Shown: positions 35,456 through 44,200, counted from the first letter of the stretch. The stretch is DNA of 64,000 nucleotides from Acidobacteriota bacterium (GCA_028874215.1 JAPPLF010000042.1:144146-208145); one strand, 5' to 3'. Translations and numbers: made by a program. The notes: generated by a model not told the origin, from the sequence alone.

Positions 35456-37015
35456 CTATTGGTGAAATCGCAGGGCTCGCCCCGGCAACGGGCTATCCGG
35501 ACCCTCTACCGGCTGGGATTGCCGCAGGATCGGAACGCCGTTGATCACCACGTGATCGATCCCAATGGGAAGCTGATGGGGGTTCTTGTACGTGGCTCGA
35601 TCCCGGACCGTGTCCGGGTCAAAGACCACCAGATCCGCGAAATTCCCCTCCTTCAGGACTCCCCGGTCCCGCAGCCCGAAACGGCGGGACGGGTAGCCGC
35701 TCAGCTTGTGAACCGCATCTTCCAGGGAAAAGAGTTTCCGGTCCCGGACAAGGGGGCCCAAAAGGCGCGGGGCCGATCCGTAGTGCCGGGGGTGGATGAG
35801 GCCCCCTTCCTGGTAGATGCCGTCGCTGCCCATCATGTAGTGGCTGTGGGTCAGGAAGGGCTCCACCATGGAGTCGTCCCCGCGGTGGAATACCAGCAGG
35901 ATCGACAGGTTCTCCTCGATCAACAGGTCGGCAACGGCGTCGGCCGGCGGGAGTCCGCGCCGGGAGATGTATTCGCTCATGGACATGCCCTGAAGGTGGT
36001 GGTTGCCCTTGCTGGAGGTCCAGGCGACGATCGCCCGTTCCAAGGCCGGGACGTCCAGGATCGAGGCCAACCGGTCCCGGAACCTGCGGGTCCGGAGCTG
36101 ATCCAGAGCCGCCAGCGGTCCTTGGTCCCATGCCTCGTAGGGCAGTAGGAAATTGAGCATGGTGGACCCGGGCAGGTAGGGGTAGACGTCGAAGGAGAAG
36201 TCCACCTCCTGGGTGGCAACACGGTCGACGTAGTCGAGGACCTTTTCGGCTGTAGCTTCGTCGATGGCCTTCAGATGGGAGATGTGGACGGGGACTCCTG
36301 CCCTCCTGCCGATCTCCACGGCCTCCTCGAGGGCTGCCAGGATTCCCATCTTGTAGCGCATGTGGGTCGCGTACAGACCGTGGGGAGCCATGATCCGGCA
36401 GGCTTTGACCAGTTCGTCGGTGGAGGCGTGGCATTGGGAGATGTAGTCCAGTCCCGTGGAGATCCCGACCGCGCCGGCCTCCATACCCTTTTCGATCTCC
36501 GTCAGAATCCGAGCCATCTGGATGTCGTCCGGCGCCTGCCGTCCGAACCCGCAGGCCAGCGCCCGGACGTTGGCGTAGGGAATGTGGGGAATGCTGTTCT
36601 GAGCGGTCCGGCCATCCAGCGCCGCCATGTAGTCGGCGAGGCTCTCCCAGCCCTCGTACTCCTCCAGCCTGAGTCCGTTGAGCGACCGCAGGTAGTAGAT
36701 CCAGGCGTGGACCGTGTGCCGGTCCACGGGGGCATAGGAGATTCCGTCGGCCATGATCACCTCGGTGGTGAATCCCTGGGCCGTCTTGGACAGGAAGTTG
36801 GGGTTCGAGAGCAGCCACGAATCGGAGTGGTTGTGCACGTCCACGAAGCCCGGAGCGACCACCCGCCCTCCGGCGTCGATCCGGTCCCGGGCCTCCTGGC
36901 CGTTCAGGTCTCCGATCTGTTGAATCCGGTCCCCGCTGATGCCCAGATCCGCCTTGAAGCGAGACCTGCCGGTGCCGTCGATGAGAATTCCGCCCTGAAT
37001 GATGAGATCCAGCAT
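35456..37015 (-). CDS. N-acyl-D-amino-acid deacylase (D-aminoacylase, amidohydrolase superfamily)
   Basis: A 519-aa enzyme. The N-terminal beta domain (MLDLIIQGGILIDGTGRSRF) leads to the metal-binding HxH in VAPGFVDVHNHSDSW. Then come IMADGISYAPVDRHT, VGISTGLDYISQCHASTDEL and PVHISHLKAI, with the C-terminal return strand LKEGNFADLVVFDPDTVRDR. These are features of D-aminoacylases and D-glutamate/D-aspartate deacylases, which free D-amino acids from N-acyl derivatives. Start at ATG 37015: upstream in-frame codons to 37111 only translate palindromic repeats. There is no ribosome site, but TAGAAT lies 8 nt before the ATG on the minus strand, suggesting a leaderless mRNA. Confidence 0.92.
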   Translation of the reverse strand: MLDLIIQGGILIDGTGRSRFKADLGISGDRIQQIGDLNGQEARDRIDAGGRVVAPGFVDVHNHSDSWLLSNPNFLSKTAQGFTTEVIMADGISYAPVDRHTVHAWIYYLRSLNGLRLEEYEGWESLADYMAALDGRTAQNSIPHIPYANVRALACGFGRQAPDDIQMARILTEIEKGMEAGAVGISTGLDYISQCHASTDELVKACRIMAPHGLYATHMRYKMGILAALEEAVEIGRRAGVPVHISHLKAIDEATAEKVLDYVDRVATQEVDFSFDVYPYLPGSTMLNFLLPYEAWDQGPLAALDQLRTRRFRDRLASILDVPALERAIVAWTSSKGNHHLQGMSMSEYISRRGLPPADAVADLLIEENLSILLVFHRGDDSMVEPFLTHSHYMMGSDGIYQEGGLIHPRHYGSAPRLLGPLVRDRKLFSLEDAVHKLSGYPSRRFGLRDRGVLKEGNFADLVVFDPDTVRDRATYKNPHQLPIGIDHVVINGVPILRQSQPVEGPDSPLPGRALRFHQ

Positions 37016-37023
37016 GGCGCAAG

Positions 37024-37029
37024 ATTCTA
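37024..37029 (-). promoter_or_regulatory. -10-like TAGAAT immediately before the D-aminoacylase start
   Basis: On the minus strand TAGAAT ends 8 nt before ATG 37015. A -10 element here would start the transcript at or next to the ATG, and no ribosome site is present. No convincing -35 can be seen; the upstream DNA is the palindromic repeat array. Confidence 0.4.
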
Positions 37030-37037
37030 ACATCCCC

Positions 37038-37234
37038 GGAAGCGGCGGTTCCCAAACCGCCGAACAGGAACGGTGGTTTCCCAGCCGCTGAACAGGAACG
37101 GCGGTTTCCAAACCGCCGAACAGGAACGGCGGTTTCCTAGCCGCTGAACAGGAACGGCGGTTTCCTAACCGCTGAACAGGAACGGCGGTTTCCTAACCGC
37201 TGAACAGGAACGGCGGTTTCCTAACCGCCGAACT
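37038..37234. repeat. Seven-unit tandem array of a 28-bp palindromic repeat
   Basis: Seven head-to-tail units start at 37038, 37067, 37095, 37123, 37151, 37179 and 37207. All are 28 bp except the first (29 bp). Each carries a palindrome of the GGCGGTTTCCTAACCGCC type followed by a GAACA linker. Units 5 and 6 are identical; others differ at a few bases, some with compensating or near-compensating changes in the arms. No unique spacers occur between units, so it is not a CRISPR. It lies between divergent genes. Confidence 0.9.
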
Positions 37235-37250
37235 CCTAATCAGACAACAA

Positions 37251-37308
37251 AAGACTGGGCGATTGGAAATCGCCCCTCCAAGACTGGGCGATTGTAAATC
37301 ACTCCTCC
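37251..37308. repeat. Two 29-bp direct repeats carrying a GGGCGATT-type palindrome
   Basis: Units 37251-37279 and 37280-37308 both begin AAGACTGGGCGATTG. The first holds a perfect palindrome (GGGCGATT, GGA, AATCGCCC); the second has decayed (AATCACTC). It is the same palindrome type as 44201-44219 and 62189-62207. Confidence 0.85.
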
Positions 37309-37348
37309 AGCGGCCCCTCCACCTGGCGGAGGCGCGGCCGGATTCTGC

Positions 37349-37354
37349 TAGAAT
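37349..37354 (+). promoter_or_regulatory. Extended -10 element before the chorismate-lyase-like gene
   Basis: TGC-TAGAAT at 37346-37354 matches an extended -10 and ends 11 nt before ATG 37366. Transcription would begin about 5 nt before the ATG, giving an essentially leaderless mRNA; no ribosome site is seen. Confidence 0.4.
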
Positions 37355-37365
37355 CTGGGGCCCGA

Positions 37366-37905
37366 ATGACCCCCCGGCAATTGGATCCTCTGGCTGACGC
37401 GTATTCCCGGCGGGGACTCCGTTTGCCCGCCATCGAGCGGGTCGAGGGTTTGGTGATTCCTCAGCCATACCGGGACCTGCTGGTGCACGACCGGGACATG
37501 ACTCCCACCCTGGAAGCGTTCCACGGGGAGCCGATCCATCTCCGGGTAGTGAGCCGCGGCGCCCCTTCCGGCATCCTTTTCCGGGAAGTCGTCCTGATCA
37601 CCGCGGAAAGCGCCAGGCCGGTGGAATTCGGCGCGATCCGGATCCGGCTCGACGGGTTTGGGAATTCGGCCCGGGAACTGATCCTGGAAGGGCTGATCCC
37701 GCTGGGAACCATCTTGAAGCAGATGGAGATCCCCCACCGGAGCGATCCCCGGCGCTACTTCCGGGTCGAACCGGACCAGGTCGTCGCGCGGGCCTTGGAA
37801 ATGGAAGGCCGCGAGCCACTCTACGGGCGGCACAACCTGATTTCCAGTCCGGACGGCCGGGTCCTGGCCGAGATGGTGGAGATTCTTCCTCCCTGGTCCG
37901 GATAG
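37366..37905 (+). CDS. Chorismate-lyase-like (UbiC/UTRA fold) protein
   Basis: A 179-aa soluble protein. The pattern LLVHDRDMTPTLEAFHGEPI, then REVVLITAESARPVEFGAI, LEGLIPLGTILKQMEIPHRS and the closing LYGRHNLISSPDGRVLAEMV is typical of chorismate pyruvate-lyase-like proteins, in which the YGR-type arginine helps bind the carboxylate. Known members make 4-hydroxybenzoate from chorismate for ubiquinone; others in bacteria have unknown roles. There are no ubiquinone or menaquinone genes nearby, so the reaction is only inferred. Start at ATG 37366. It is convergent with the sulfatase gene (39 bp between stops). Confidence 0.6.
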   Translation: MTPRQLDPLADAYSRRGLRLPAIERVEGLVIPQPYRDLLVHDRDMTPTLEAFHGEPIHLRVVSRGAPSGILFREVVLITAESARPVEFGAIRIRLDGFGNSARELILEGLIPLGTILKQMEIPHRSDPRRYFRVEPDQVVARALEMEGREPLYGRHNLISSPDGRVLAEMVEILPPWSG

Positions 37906-37944
37906 CCGCTACAAGAAGTCTCGCGCCCCACGGAAGAGGCCGGA

Positions 37945-39264
37945 TCAATCGCCGGCGACGGCGGACGGGCGGGTCTCGAAGAGGGTGTCCAAAGCGGTCT
38001 GAAGACGTCCGCGGACGGCAGGCTCCTGATCCGAGGCAACGGCCTGGGTCTCGTCGGGATCATCCGCCATGTGGAAGAAGCGGCCGTCCCGGTACAACTT
38101 CCAGTCCCGCGTTCGAACCCAACTGCGGCCCCGGTGCTCCGCGAAGACCCAGTCCCGTCCCTCGCCCGGCCCGCCTCTCAAGAGCGGAGCGAAACTGGTC
38201 CCGTCCAGGGTCTCCCCCGGGGGGACCTCGGCGCCCCCCAGCTCCGCCAGCGTGGGCAGCAGGTCGCTGAAATCCACCAAGGCTTCGGTCGATTGACCCG
38301 GGGACAACGTCCTGGTCCAGTTGGCGATCGTAGGCACCCGGGTGCCGGCGTCGGTGAGATCTCCCTTGCCTCCGCGGATTGTCCGATCTCCCATCCTGCT
38401 CGATACCGGTTCCCGGACGAGATTCCCGCCCTGGGCAGTGATGATGGACCTCTTCGGAGTACCGTTGTCCGTGGTGAAGAGGATCAAGGTCTTTTCCCGC
38501 AATCCGAGGCGGTCCAGAGCTCCGGCCAGACTGCCGATCCGCTGGTCCATGGCCTCCACCATCTCGGAATAGCTGTCGTAACGCCCTCGGGGACCGAAGG
38601 GGACGGGTGCTTCCAGGTCGTCGGTGACGTCGTGGCAGAGCGCCATGGAGTAGAACGCGAAGAAGGGACCCGACTGGTGGCGTTCCATGAATTCGGTGAG
38701 GAACCGGACATAGACGTCCGGTCCGTACTGGTCGCGGACGTCGCCACGAACCCGGCCGTTCTCCCAAATCAGTGGTTCGTAGTACCGGGGTCCTTCGTGC
38801 CACCCGAAGAGGCAGTACTGGTCGAAACCCAGCCGGACGGGGTGTTCGGGGTCTTCCCGGAGCAGCGTGAGCTGCCACTTGCCCGCGATGGCGGTGGCGT
38901 ATCCGGTGCGCTTCAGCATCTGGGGCAGGGTCCTTTCCTCCCATTGTTCGGGAAAGGTTCCCCAGACCGGATGACCCAGCCGGAAGGGGTAGCGCCCGGT
39001 CATGAGACAGACCCGGGAGGGGTGGCAGACGGGCATGCTGTAGGCATGCTCGAAGCGCAGCCCGGTTCGGGCCAACCGGTCCAGGTTGGGAGTCGAGTAG
39101 GAACTGCCGCCGTAGCTGCCCAGCACCTCGCGTCCCACGTCGTCTGCCAGGATCAGGAGGATGTTGGGCTGGTCCGGTTTCCCAGGGACTTCCCGGTGCT
39201 GCTCACAGGAGGTATTGGCCGTCAACAGGAGGACAGCCAGCAGGATCAGAGCGTTCGTTTTCAA
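37945..39264 (-). CDS. Type I sulfatase, exported
   Basis: A 439-aa enzyme. The formylglycine site is CHPSR in SMPVCHPSRVCLMTGRYPFR, which matches the C-x-P-S-R motif modified in type I sulfatases. Metal ligands are in NILLILADDVGREVLGSYGG and LILFTTDNGTPK. The N-terminus LKTNALILLAVLLLTANTSC is a signal peptide with a cysteine that might be lipidated. The best start appears to be TTG 39264; GTG or longer starts cannot be excluded and no ribosome site is visible. Such sulfatases remove sulfate esters from glycans or small molecules; the substrate is unknown. No formylglycine-generating enzyme gene lies in the window. Confidence 0.9.
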   Translation of the reverse strand: MKTNALILLAVLLLTANTSCEQHREVPGKPDQPNILLILADDVGREVLGSYGGSSYSTPNLDRLARTGLRFEHAYSMPVCHPSRVCLMTGRYPFRLGHPVWGTFPEQWEERTLPQMLKRTGYATAIAGKWQLTLLREDPEHPVRLGFDQYCLFGWHEGPRYYEPLIWENGRVRGDVRDQYGPDVYVRFLTEFMERHQSGPFFAFYSMALCHDVTDDLEAPVPFGPRGRYDSYSEMVEAMDQRIGSLAGALDRLGLREKTLILFTTDNGTPKRSIITAQGGNLVREPVSSRMGDRTIRGGKGDLTDAGTRVPTIANWTRTLSPGQSTEALVDFSDLLPTLAELGGAEVPPGETLDGTSFAPLLRGGPGEGRDWVFAEHRGRSWVRTRDWKLYRDGRFFHMADDPDETQAVASDQEPAVRGRLQTALDTLFETRPSAVAGD

Positions 39265-39391
39265 TGAATCGTGAGAATAGTCCAAATTGTTGAAGGGGTC
39301 CACGGTCCCGAGTGGTCTTATTTCTGGTCTTGTTACAGACCACCGTAGTAAGCTGAACTCCACAGGGCACCCGAACGCGGCCCAACCCCAA

Positions 39392-40828
39392 ATGATGTCC
39401 ACCAGGAGCCGGCCCCGAACCAAGATCGTCTGCACTTTGGGGCCATCGGTACGATCCCGGACCAGCATTAAGCAGTTGGTCGAGGCGGGAATGAACGTGG
39501 CCCGCCTCAACATGGCCCACGGGACCATGGAGGACCACACGACGGCGTTCAGCCACGTTCGTTCCATCGCCGAGGAACTGAAACGACCCGTTGGGATCAT
39601 GGTGGACGTGCCCGGCCCCAAGTACCGGACGGGCGATGTTCCTTCGGGTTCCATCTCCTTCAAAGAAGGCCGACGGGTCACGCTCACCAGCCGCCAGGAC
39701 GGGGCGGATGGGGAAGACTTCGTGGTCCCAGTGAAACCTGCGGGAATCCACCGGGACGCCCGGCCTGGAAACCGGGTTCTTCTGAATGACGGAATGATCA
39801 CCCTGGAGATCCGGGAGGTTCAGGGCGAGGACGTTCACTGCGAGGCTCTCACCGCGGGTCGAATCACACCCGGCCGGGGAGTTACGACTCCGGGCGTCGA
39901 GCCCTCCCAGCCTTTTCCCGACGAAAAAGCGACGGCCGCAATGGGATTTGCCGCTCGGCAGCAGGCGGACTTCGTCGCGCTATCCACAGTGACCACATCC
40001 GATGACGTGGCGAAAGCCCGTGAGATCCTGTTGGCAATGGGATTCGGCGGCGGGATCTATTCGAAGGTTGAACGCTCCCGGGCCGTCACCAATCAGGCGT
40101 CCATCATCAATGAAAGCGACGGCATCATCGTGGCCCGGGGGGACCTGGGAACGGAGATCCGGCTGGCCCGGGTACCCGTCGTTCAGAAGGAGCTCATCGC
40201 CCTGTGCAACGAGCTGGGAAAACCGGTGATCACGGCCACGCAGATGCTCGAGTCCATGATCTCCCTGCCGGTCCCCACGCGAGCCGAGGTGACGGACGTG
40301 GCCAACGCCGTGTTCGATGGCACGGATGCCGTCATGCTCTCAGGGGAGACTTCCATCGGACGGTATCCCCTGGAAGCGGTCCGGGTCATGGCGGAGGTGT
40401 CGATGGAGGCCGAAAAAGCCCTGCCCTACGACGCCATGCTGGTGGACAAGCGGGACCACCTGGAGCCTCTGACCGACGACGCCATCTCCTACAATGCCTG
40501 CCAGACCGCCCATCAACTGGGCGCCTCCCTGATCGTGGCGTTCACCGAATCGGGGGGCACCGCGAAACGGGTCTCCAAGTACCGGCCCCGGACGCCTGTC
40601 CTGGCTCTGGTCCACAACGAGCGGACGCGGCGATCCCTGACCGTGACCTGGGGAGTCCAGCCGGTGACCACCCGAAGCCTGGAGCAGACCGACGACTTCT
40701 TCGACCGGGCACGGGAGGAAGCCGTGCGCCGGGTCGGTCTGAAAAAGGGTGCGCTGGTGGTGCTGGTGGCCGGCGTCCCCATCGGCCATCCCGGAGGAAC
40801 CGATCTGCTCCGGGTCCTGACTATCTGA
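39392..40828 (+). CDS. pyk: Pyruvate kinase, potassium-independent type by signature
   Basis: A 478-aa enzyme converting phosphoenolpyruvate and ADP to pyruvate and ATP. Canonical parts: RTKIVCTLGPSVRS at the start, YSKVERSRAV (catalytic lysine strand), GIIVARGDLGTEI, KPVITATQMLESMI, PTRAEVTDVANAVFDGTDAV and MLSGETSIGRYP. Unusual parts: the potassium-site strand reads DVPGPKYRTG instead of DTKGPEIRTG, so the usual Glu (117 in rabbit muscle enzyme) is Lys, and LNFSHG is LNMAHG. Lys at 117 is the known mark of potassium-independent pyruvate kinases. The domain after LSTVTTSDDV also departs from the usual SFVR. Start at ATG 39392 (or 39395); upstream codons overlap the divergent sulfatase promoter region. 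Confidence 0.9.
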   Translation: MMSTRSRPRTKIVCTLGPSVRSRTSIKQLVEAGMNVARLNMAHGTMEDHTTAFSHVRSIAEELKRPVGIMVDVPGPKYRTGDVPSGSISFKEGRRVTLTSRQDGADGEDFVVPVKPAGIHRDARPGNRVLLNDGMITLEIREVQGEDVHCEALTAGRITPGRGVTTPGVEPSQPFPDEKATAAMGFAARQQADFVALSTVTTSDDVAKAREILLAMGFGGGIYSKVERSRAVTNQASIINESDGIIVARGDLGTEIRLARVPVVQKELIALCNELGKPVITATQMLESMISLPVPTRAEVTDVANAVFDGTDAVMLSGETSIGRYPLEAVRVMAEVSMEAEKALPYDAMLVDKRDHLEPLTDDAISYNACQTAHQLGASLIVAFTESGGTAKRVSKYRPRTPVLALVHNERTRRSLTVTWGVQPVTTRSLEQTDDFFDRAREEAVRRVGLKKGALVVLVAGVPIGHPGGTDLLRVLTI

Positions 40829-40887
40829 CCATTTTCTGAGAGGATGTCCGCGTCGTTCTTCCCGGGTGTCGAAGGGGAGAGTAGTCC

Positions 40888-42843
40888 ATGATTCTGACTC
40901 AAACCGTTTGGCTGGGACTTCACTGGGTGGACTGGGTCGTCCTGATCTTCTACCTGCTGGCCGTCTCCTTCATCGGCTTCTGGTCCTACCGGAAGGTGAA
41001 GGACCTCACCGACTTCTTCATGGGGGGACGCCGCTTCGGCAAGGTCTTCATGATGTTCTTCGCCTTCGGAGTCGGAACCAGCAGCGAGCAGGCCCTGAGC
41101 GTCGCCGCCGGGTCCTTCCGCTACGGCCTGGCCGGGATCTGGTACCAGTTTCTGTGGCTCTGGGCCACACCCTTCTACTGGATCATCGCGCCCGTCTTTC
41201 GCCGCATGCGGGCCCTGACCACCAGCGACTTCTTCCAGGCCCGTTACGATTCTTCCACCGCAACGCTCTATTCGTGCCTGGGGATCATGATGTCGGTGAT
41301 CTTCATGGCCGGAGCCCTGTACGGCAGCGGCGAGATGATCGAGGGACTTGCGGGAGGCACCGACCCCGCGACGGGAAAGCCTTATTTCCCCATGGAATAC
41401 GCCGTCGCCGGGATGACGGTGCTCTTCGTCCTCTACGGAATGGCCGGAGGTCTGGGCGCCGCCATCATCACCGACTTCATCCAGGGCGTCCTGACCATCG
41501 TCTTCTCCTTCCTGCTGCTCCCCTTCGCGTTCAACGCCGCGGCCCGGGTGGCCGGGACCTCCAGCGGATTCGAGGCGCTGCACCAGGGCGTGCCAGGCCG
41601 GAGCGGCTCCGAGTTGTTGAGCCTCACGGTCACGGAACAGGTGAGCAGCCTCATGGGTCAGGAACCCATCACGCTCTTCTATGTCGTGATGCTCTCCCTC
41701 ACCGGGCTCATCGGGATCGTGGTCCAGCCCCACATCATGGGGGTCTGCGGCGCCGGACGCACCGAGTTCGAGGGGCGCTTCGGCTTTACCGTCGGCAACT
41801 TCATCAAGCGGTTCTGCACCATCGCCTGGACCTTCACCGGGCTGGCCTGCATCATCATCTACCTGACGCCCGAGAACGGGTACCTGTCGGCCGCCGAGAT
41901 CCAGCGGGTCCAGTCCGATCCCGGGACCCTGGCCGCCTTCGCCAACCAGGTCTTCGGCCGGGCGGCCCACGACATTCTGCCCACCATATCCGTCGGGCTC
42001 GTAGGGCTCCTCATGGCTTCGCTGCTGGCGGCGGTGATGAGCACCTGCGACGCCCAGATGGTGGTGGGATCCGGGCTCTTCACCGAGAACATCTACAAGC
42101 GCTTCATCCATCCCGGCGGCAGTGAACGCCACTATCTGTGGGTCGGGCGCCTGACCGGCCTCGGGATCGTCTGCCTGGCGCTGCTGATGCTGACCCAGTT
42201 CGACAACGTGATTCAGGTCCTGACTCGCTACATCCAGCCCATTCCCACCTTCATGGGCCTGGCCTTCTGGTTCGGCATCACCTGGAGAGGCTATACGGCC
42301 AAGGCCGTCTGGGCTTCCACCGTGGCCACCGCTCTGGCCTGGTACCTGACCCAGACCCACAATCCGTTCGAGACCATCGCCGCCCTGGGGAGCTCCCAGT
42401 TCTTCCAGCTCAACATCGACTATCTTCCCGGCCTGGTTCGGGTCTGGCTCCATGAGCAGGTCCCGGGAATCATGCAGGTGGTCCAAGGAGCGGGAGGCGA
42501 AGCGGCCTACCGGACCCGCCTGCCCTACCAGATTCTCATCTATCTCTCCTGCGGCGCGGCGGCCGGCCTGGTCACCAGCTTTCTGACCCGGCCCGTGGCC
42601 CGGGCCAAGCTGGACCATTTTTTCCGGCTCATCCACACCCCGGTCCGGGAGGGCGAAAAGATCGACGAGCCTTGCACCCTCCCGGAGAATCCCTTGCCGG
42701 CCGAGACCGAAAAGCTGATCTCGGCGGGTGGACTGGAGATTCCCCGGCCCGGTCTGGTGGGCCTGGTGGGATTCGGTCTGGCCTGGGTCGCCGTGGGAGG
42801 ACTGATCTGGCTGACCGTGACGTTGGCCGGGATCGGCGGATAG
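40888..42843 (+). CDS. Sodium:solute symporter family transporter
   Basis: A 651-aa inner-membrane protein with about 13-14 membrane segments. The N-terminal helix VVLIFYLLAVSFIGFWSYRK and the loop KDLTDFFMGGRRFG are typical of the SSS family, as are VLYGMAGGLGAAIITDFIQG and SLLAAVMSTCDAQMVVGSGL. The latter includes the sodium-site serine region. A soluble C-terminal loop (about 570-620) precedes a last helix. Substrate class (sugars, amino acids, organic acids) cannot be told. ATG 40888 has a GGGGAGAG site. It follows pyruvate kinase on the same strand by 59 bp and is convergent with the MFS gene. Confidence 0.92.
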   Translation: MILTQTVWLGLHWVDWVVLIFYLLAVSFIGFWSYRKVKDLTDFFMGGRRFGKVFMMFFAFGVGTSSEQALSVAAGSFRYGLAGIWYQFLWLWATPFYWIIAPVFRRMRALTTSDFFQARYDSSTATLYSCLGIMMSVIFMAGALYGSGEMIEGLAGGTDPATGKPYFPMEYAVAGMTVLFVLYGMAGGLGAAIITDFIQGVLTIVFSFLLLPFAFNAAARVAGTSSGFEALHQGVPGRSGSELLSLTVTEQVSSLMGQEPITLFYVVMLSLTGLIGIVVQPHIMGVCGAGRTEFEGRFGFTVGNFIKRFCTIAWTFTGLACIIIYLTPENGYLSAAEIQRVQSDPGTLAAFANQVFGRAAHDILPTISVGLVGLLMASLLAAVMSTCDAQMVVGSGLFTENIYKRFIHPGGSERHYLWVGRLTGLGIVCLALLMLTQFDNVIQVLTRYIQPIPTFMGLAFWFGITWRGYTAKAVWASTVATALAWYLTQTHNPFETIAALGSSQFFQLNIDYLPGLVRVWLHEQVPGIMQVVQGAGGEAAYRTRLPYQILIYLSCGAAAGLVTSFLTRPVARAKLDHFFRLIHTPVREGEKIDEPCTLPENPLPAETEKLISAGGLEIPRPGLVGLVGFGLAWVAVGGLIWLTVTLAGIGG

Positions 42844-42861
42844 CTTCGGCTTCCCGCTCGG

Positions 42862-42887
42862 CGTCGGGGGATTCGGCTCCCCCGGCG
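42862..42887. terminator. Hairpin between convergent transporter genes
   Basis: Arms CGTCGGGGGA and TCCCCCGGCG around a TTCGGC loop lie 19 bp after the symporter stop and 13 bp before the stop of the convergent MFS gene. A TTTT follows only 9 bp later on the plus strand. Position supports a shared terminator. Confidence 0.5.
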
Positions 42888-42899
42888 AACTACAGGTTT

Positions 42900-44168
42900 T
42901 CAGGCAGCGAGCTTTCCCGACCGGGCGTCCGATCCGGGGCCGGCGTCCGGCTCCCGAAAGACTCGCCAGAAGACGAGGGCGCACAGGGCCGTGATCACTG
43001 CGGGCACGGCAAACACGATGTCGTAGCGGGTCGTTCCGCCCACTGTGGCCACCTCCTTGAGCCAGCCTGAGAACAGGCTCCCGATGAACAGTCCGATGCC
43101 CAGGACCGCCACGTTGATCAGCGACTGGGCCGAAGCGCGGATATCGGACGGCGCCACCATGTCCGTGTAGATGAACGCCACCACGAAGAAGAAGACGTAG
43201 CAGAAACCGTGCAGCGCCAGTGAGCCCACCACGACCCAGACCAGAGTCGGAGCCGTCTCGTACAGCGGCCAGGCGGCCGCAAAGATGACGTAGCGGACGG
43301 GCCAGGCCAGGATGCCCACCAGCATGGAGACCCTCACGCCCCAGCGGGCCAAAGCGTAGGGGAGGATCAGCGCCATGGTGAAGATCTCGGCGATCTGACC
43401 GATGGTCATCCAGGCGGGCAGATTCTCCGAGGTGATGCCCACTGTGGGACCGATGGTCTGGAGGTAGGGAAAGGTGAGGATGTAGTAGAGCTGCAACTCG
43501 GTGGCCACCACGAAGGCGATGATGAAGAAGCTGAGGTAGTTCCGGTCCTTGAGGAGCCCGAACGACTTCCGGAAGGCCAGCGGGTCCGGAGCCTCGCGGG
43601 CGGGGGGCGTGTGGGGCAGCGCCAGGGAGAAGAGGCCCAGGACCAGGGAGAATGCAGCCGCCAGGACGAAGGTGTCGATGTAGCCGGCCGCTTCCGTGTC
43701 CAGCGCGACCCGCATGCCGGTCAGAGCCCAATTGGCGCCGATCCAACCCAGCGTGCCCCAGACCCGGATGGGCCCGAAGTCCCGCTGTCCGTCGGCCAGA
43801 TGCTGAAACGCCAGGGCATTGGTCAGGGCCAGGGTGGGCGCGAAGACCAGGCAGTAGAGGAGCATCAGGATCAACATGGCGCCCAGGGTTTCGGTGTACG
43901 CCATCCAGAGGAGGAATCCCGCTCCCAGAAGATGAAAGATGGCCAATGCCACCTGGGTCGGAAGCCAGCGGTCGGCGACCTGGCCTCCGGTAAACGGAGC
44001 CACCAGGTTGGCCAAGGGAAAGGCCGCGTAGATCAGTCCCAGCCCCCACCCCGAGAACCCCAGTTGCGCTTCCAGGTATCCGGCCAGGGCCGGTGCCCAG
44101 GCTCCCCAGATGGCGTACTGCAGGAACATCATCAGGCTGAGCCGGGGATGACTGAACATCCTCTTCAT
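42900..44168 (-). CDS. MFS permease of the nucleoside:proton symporter (NupG-like) group
   Basis: A 422-aa inner-membrane protein with twelve helices. The opening LSLMMFLQYAIWGAWAPALA and the loop NLVAPFTGGQVADRWLPTQV match the NHS branch of the major facilitator superfamily (NupG/XapB). So do DFGPIRVWGTLGWIGANWAL and the C-terminal YTDMVAPSDIRASAQSLINV. Many relatives in this lineage sit near sugar-catabolic genes and may carry sugars rather than nucleosides. Start at ATG 44168 with an AAGGAGAGG site; the in-frame extension to 44243 only translates palindromic repeat DNA. Confidence 0.88.
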   Translation of the reverse strand: MKRMFSHPRLSLMMFLQYAIWGAWAPALAGYLEAQLGFSGWGLGLIYAAFPLANLVAPFTGGQVADRWLPTQVALAIFHLLGAGFLLWMAYTETLGAMLILMLLYCLVFAPTLALTNALAFQHLADGQRDFGPIRVWGTLGWIGANWALTGMRVALDTEAAGYIDTFVLAAAFSLVLGLFSLALPHTPPAREAPDPLAFRKSFGLLKDRNYLSFFIIAFVVATELQLYYILTFPYLQTIGPTVGITSENLPAWMTIGQIAEIFTMALILPYALARWGVRVSMLVGILAWPVRYVIFAAAWPLYETAPTLVWVVVGSLALHGFCYVFFFVVAFIYTDMVAPSDIRASAQSLINVAVLGIGLFIGSLFSGWLKEVATVGGTTRYDIVFAVPAVITALCALVFWRVFREPDAGPGSDARSGKLAA

Positions 44169-44200
44169 CGATTCCTCTCCTTGCTTCCAAGAAAACGGAG

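Noticed and set aside
37038-37234. CRISPR array
   Set aside because: Units of 28 bp are palindromic and regular, but they follow one another without unique spacers, and no cas gene is near. It is a tandem repeat.
39265-39801. Longer sulfatase with about 180 more N-terminal residues
   Set aside because: The extension is antisense to the start of pyruvate kinase and would bury the signal peptide; start placed at TTG 39264.
40513-44190. Very long minus-strand open frame of about 1,225 codons
   Set aside because: It runs antisense to pyruvate kinase and the symporter and in another frame of the MFS gene. Its translation is low-complexity, Gly/Pro/Arg/Asp-rich and has no domain. It is a GC-rich shadow.
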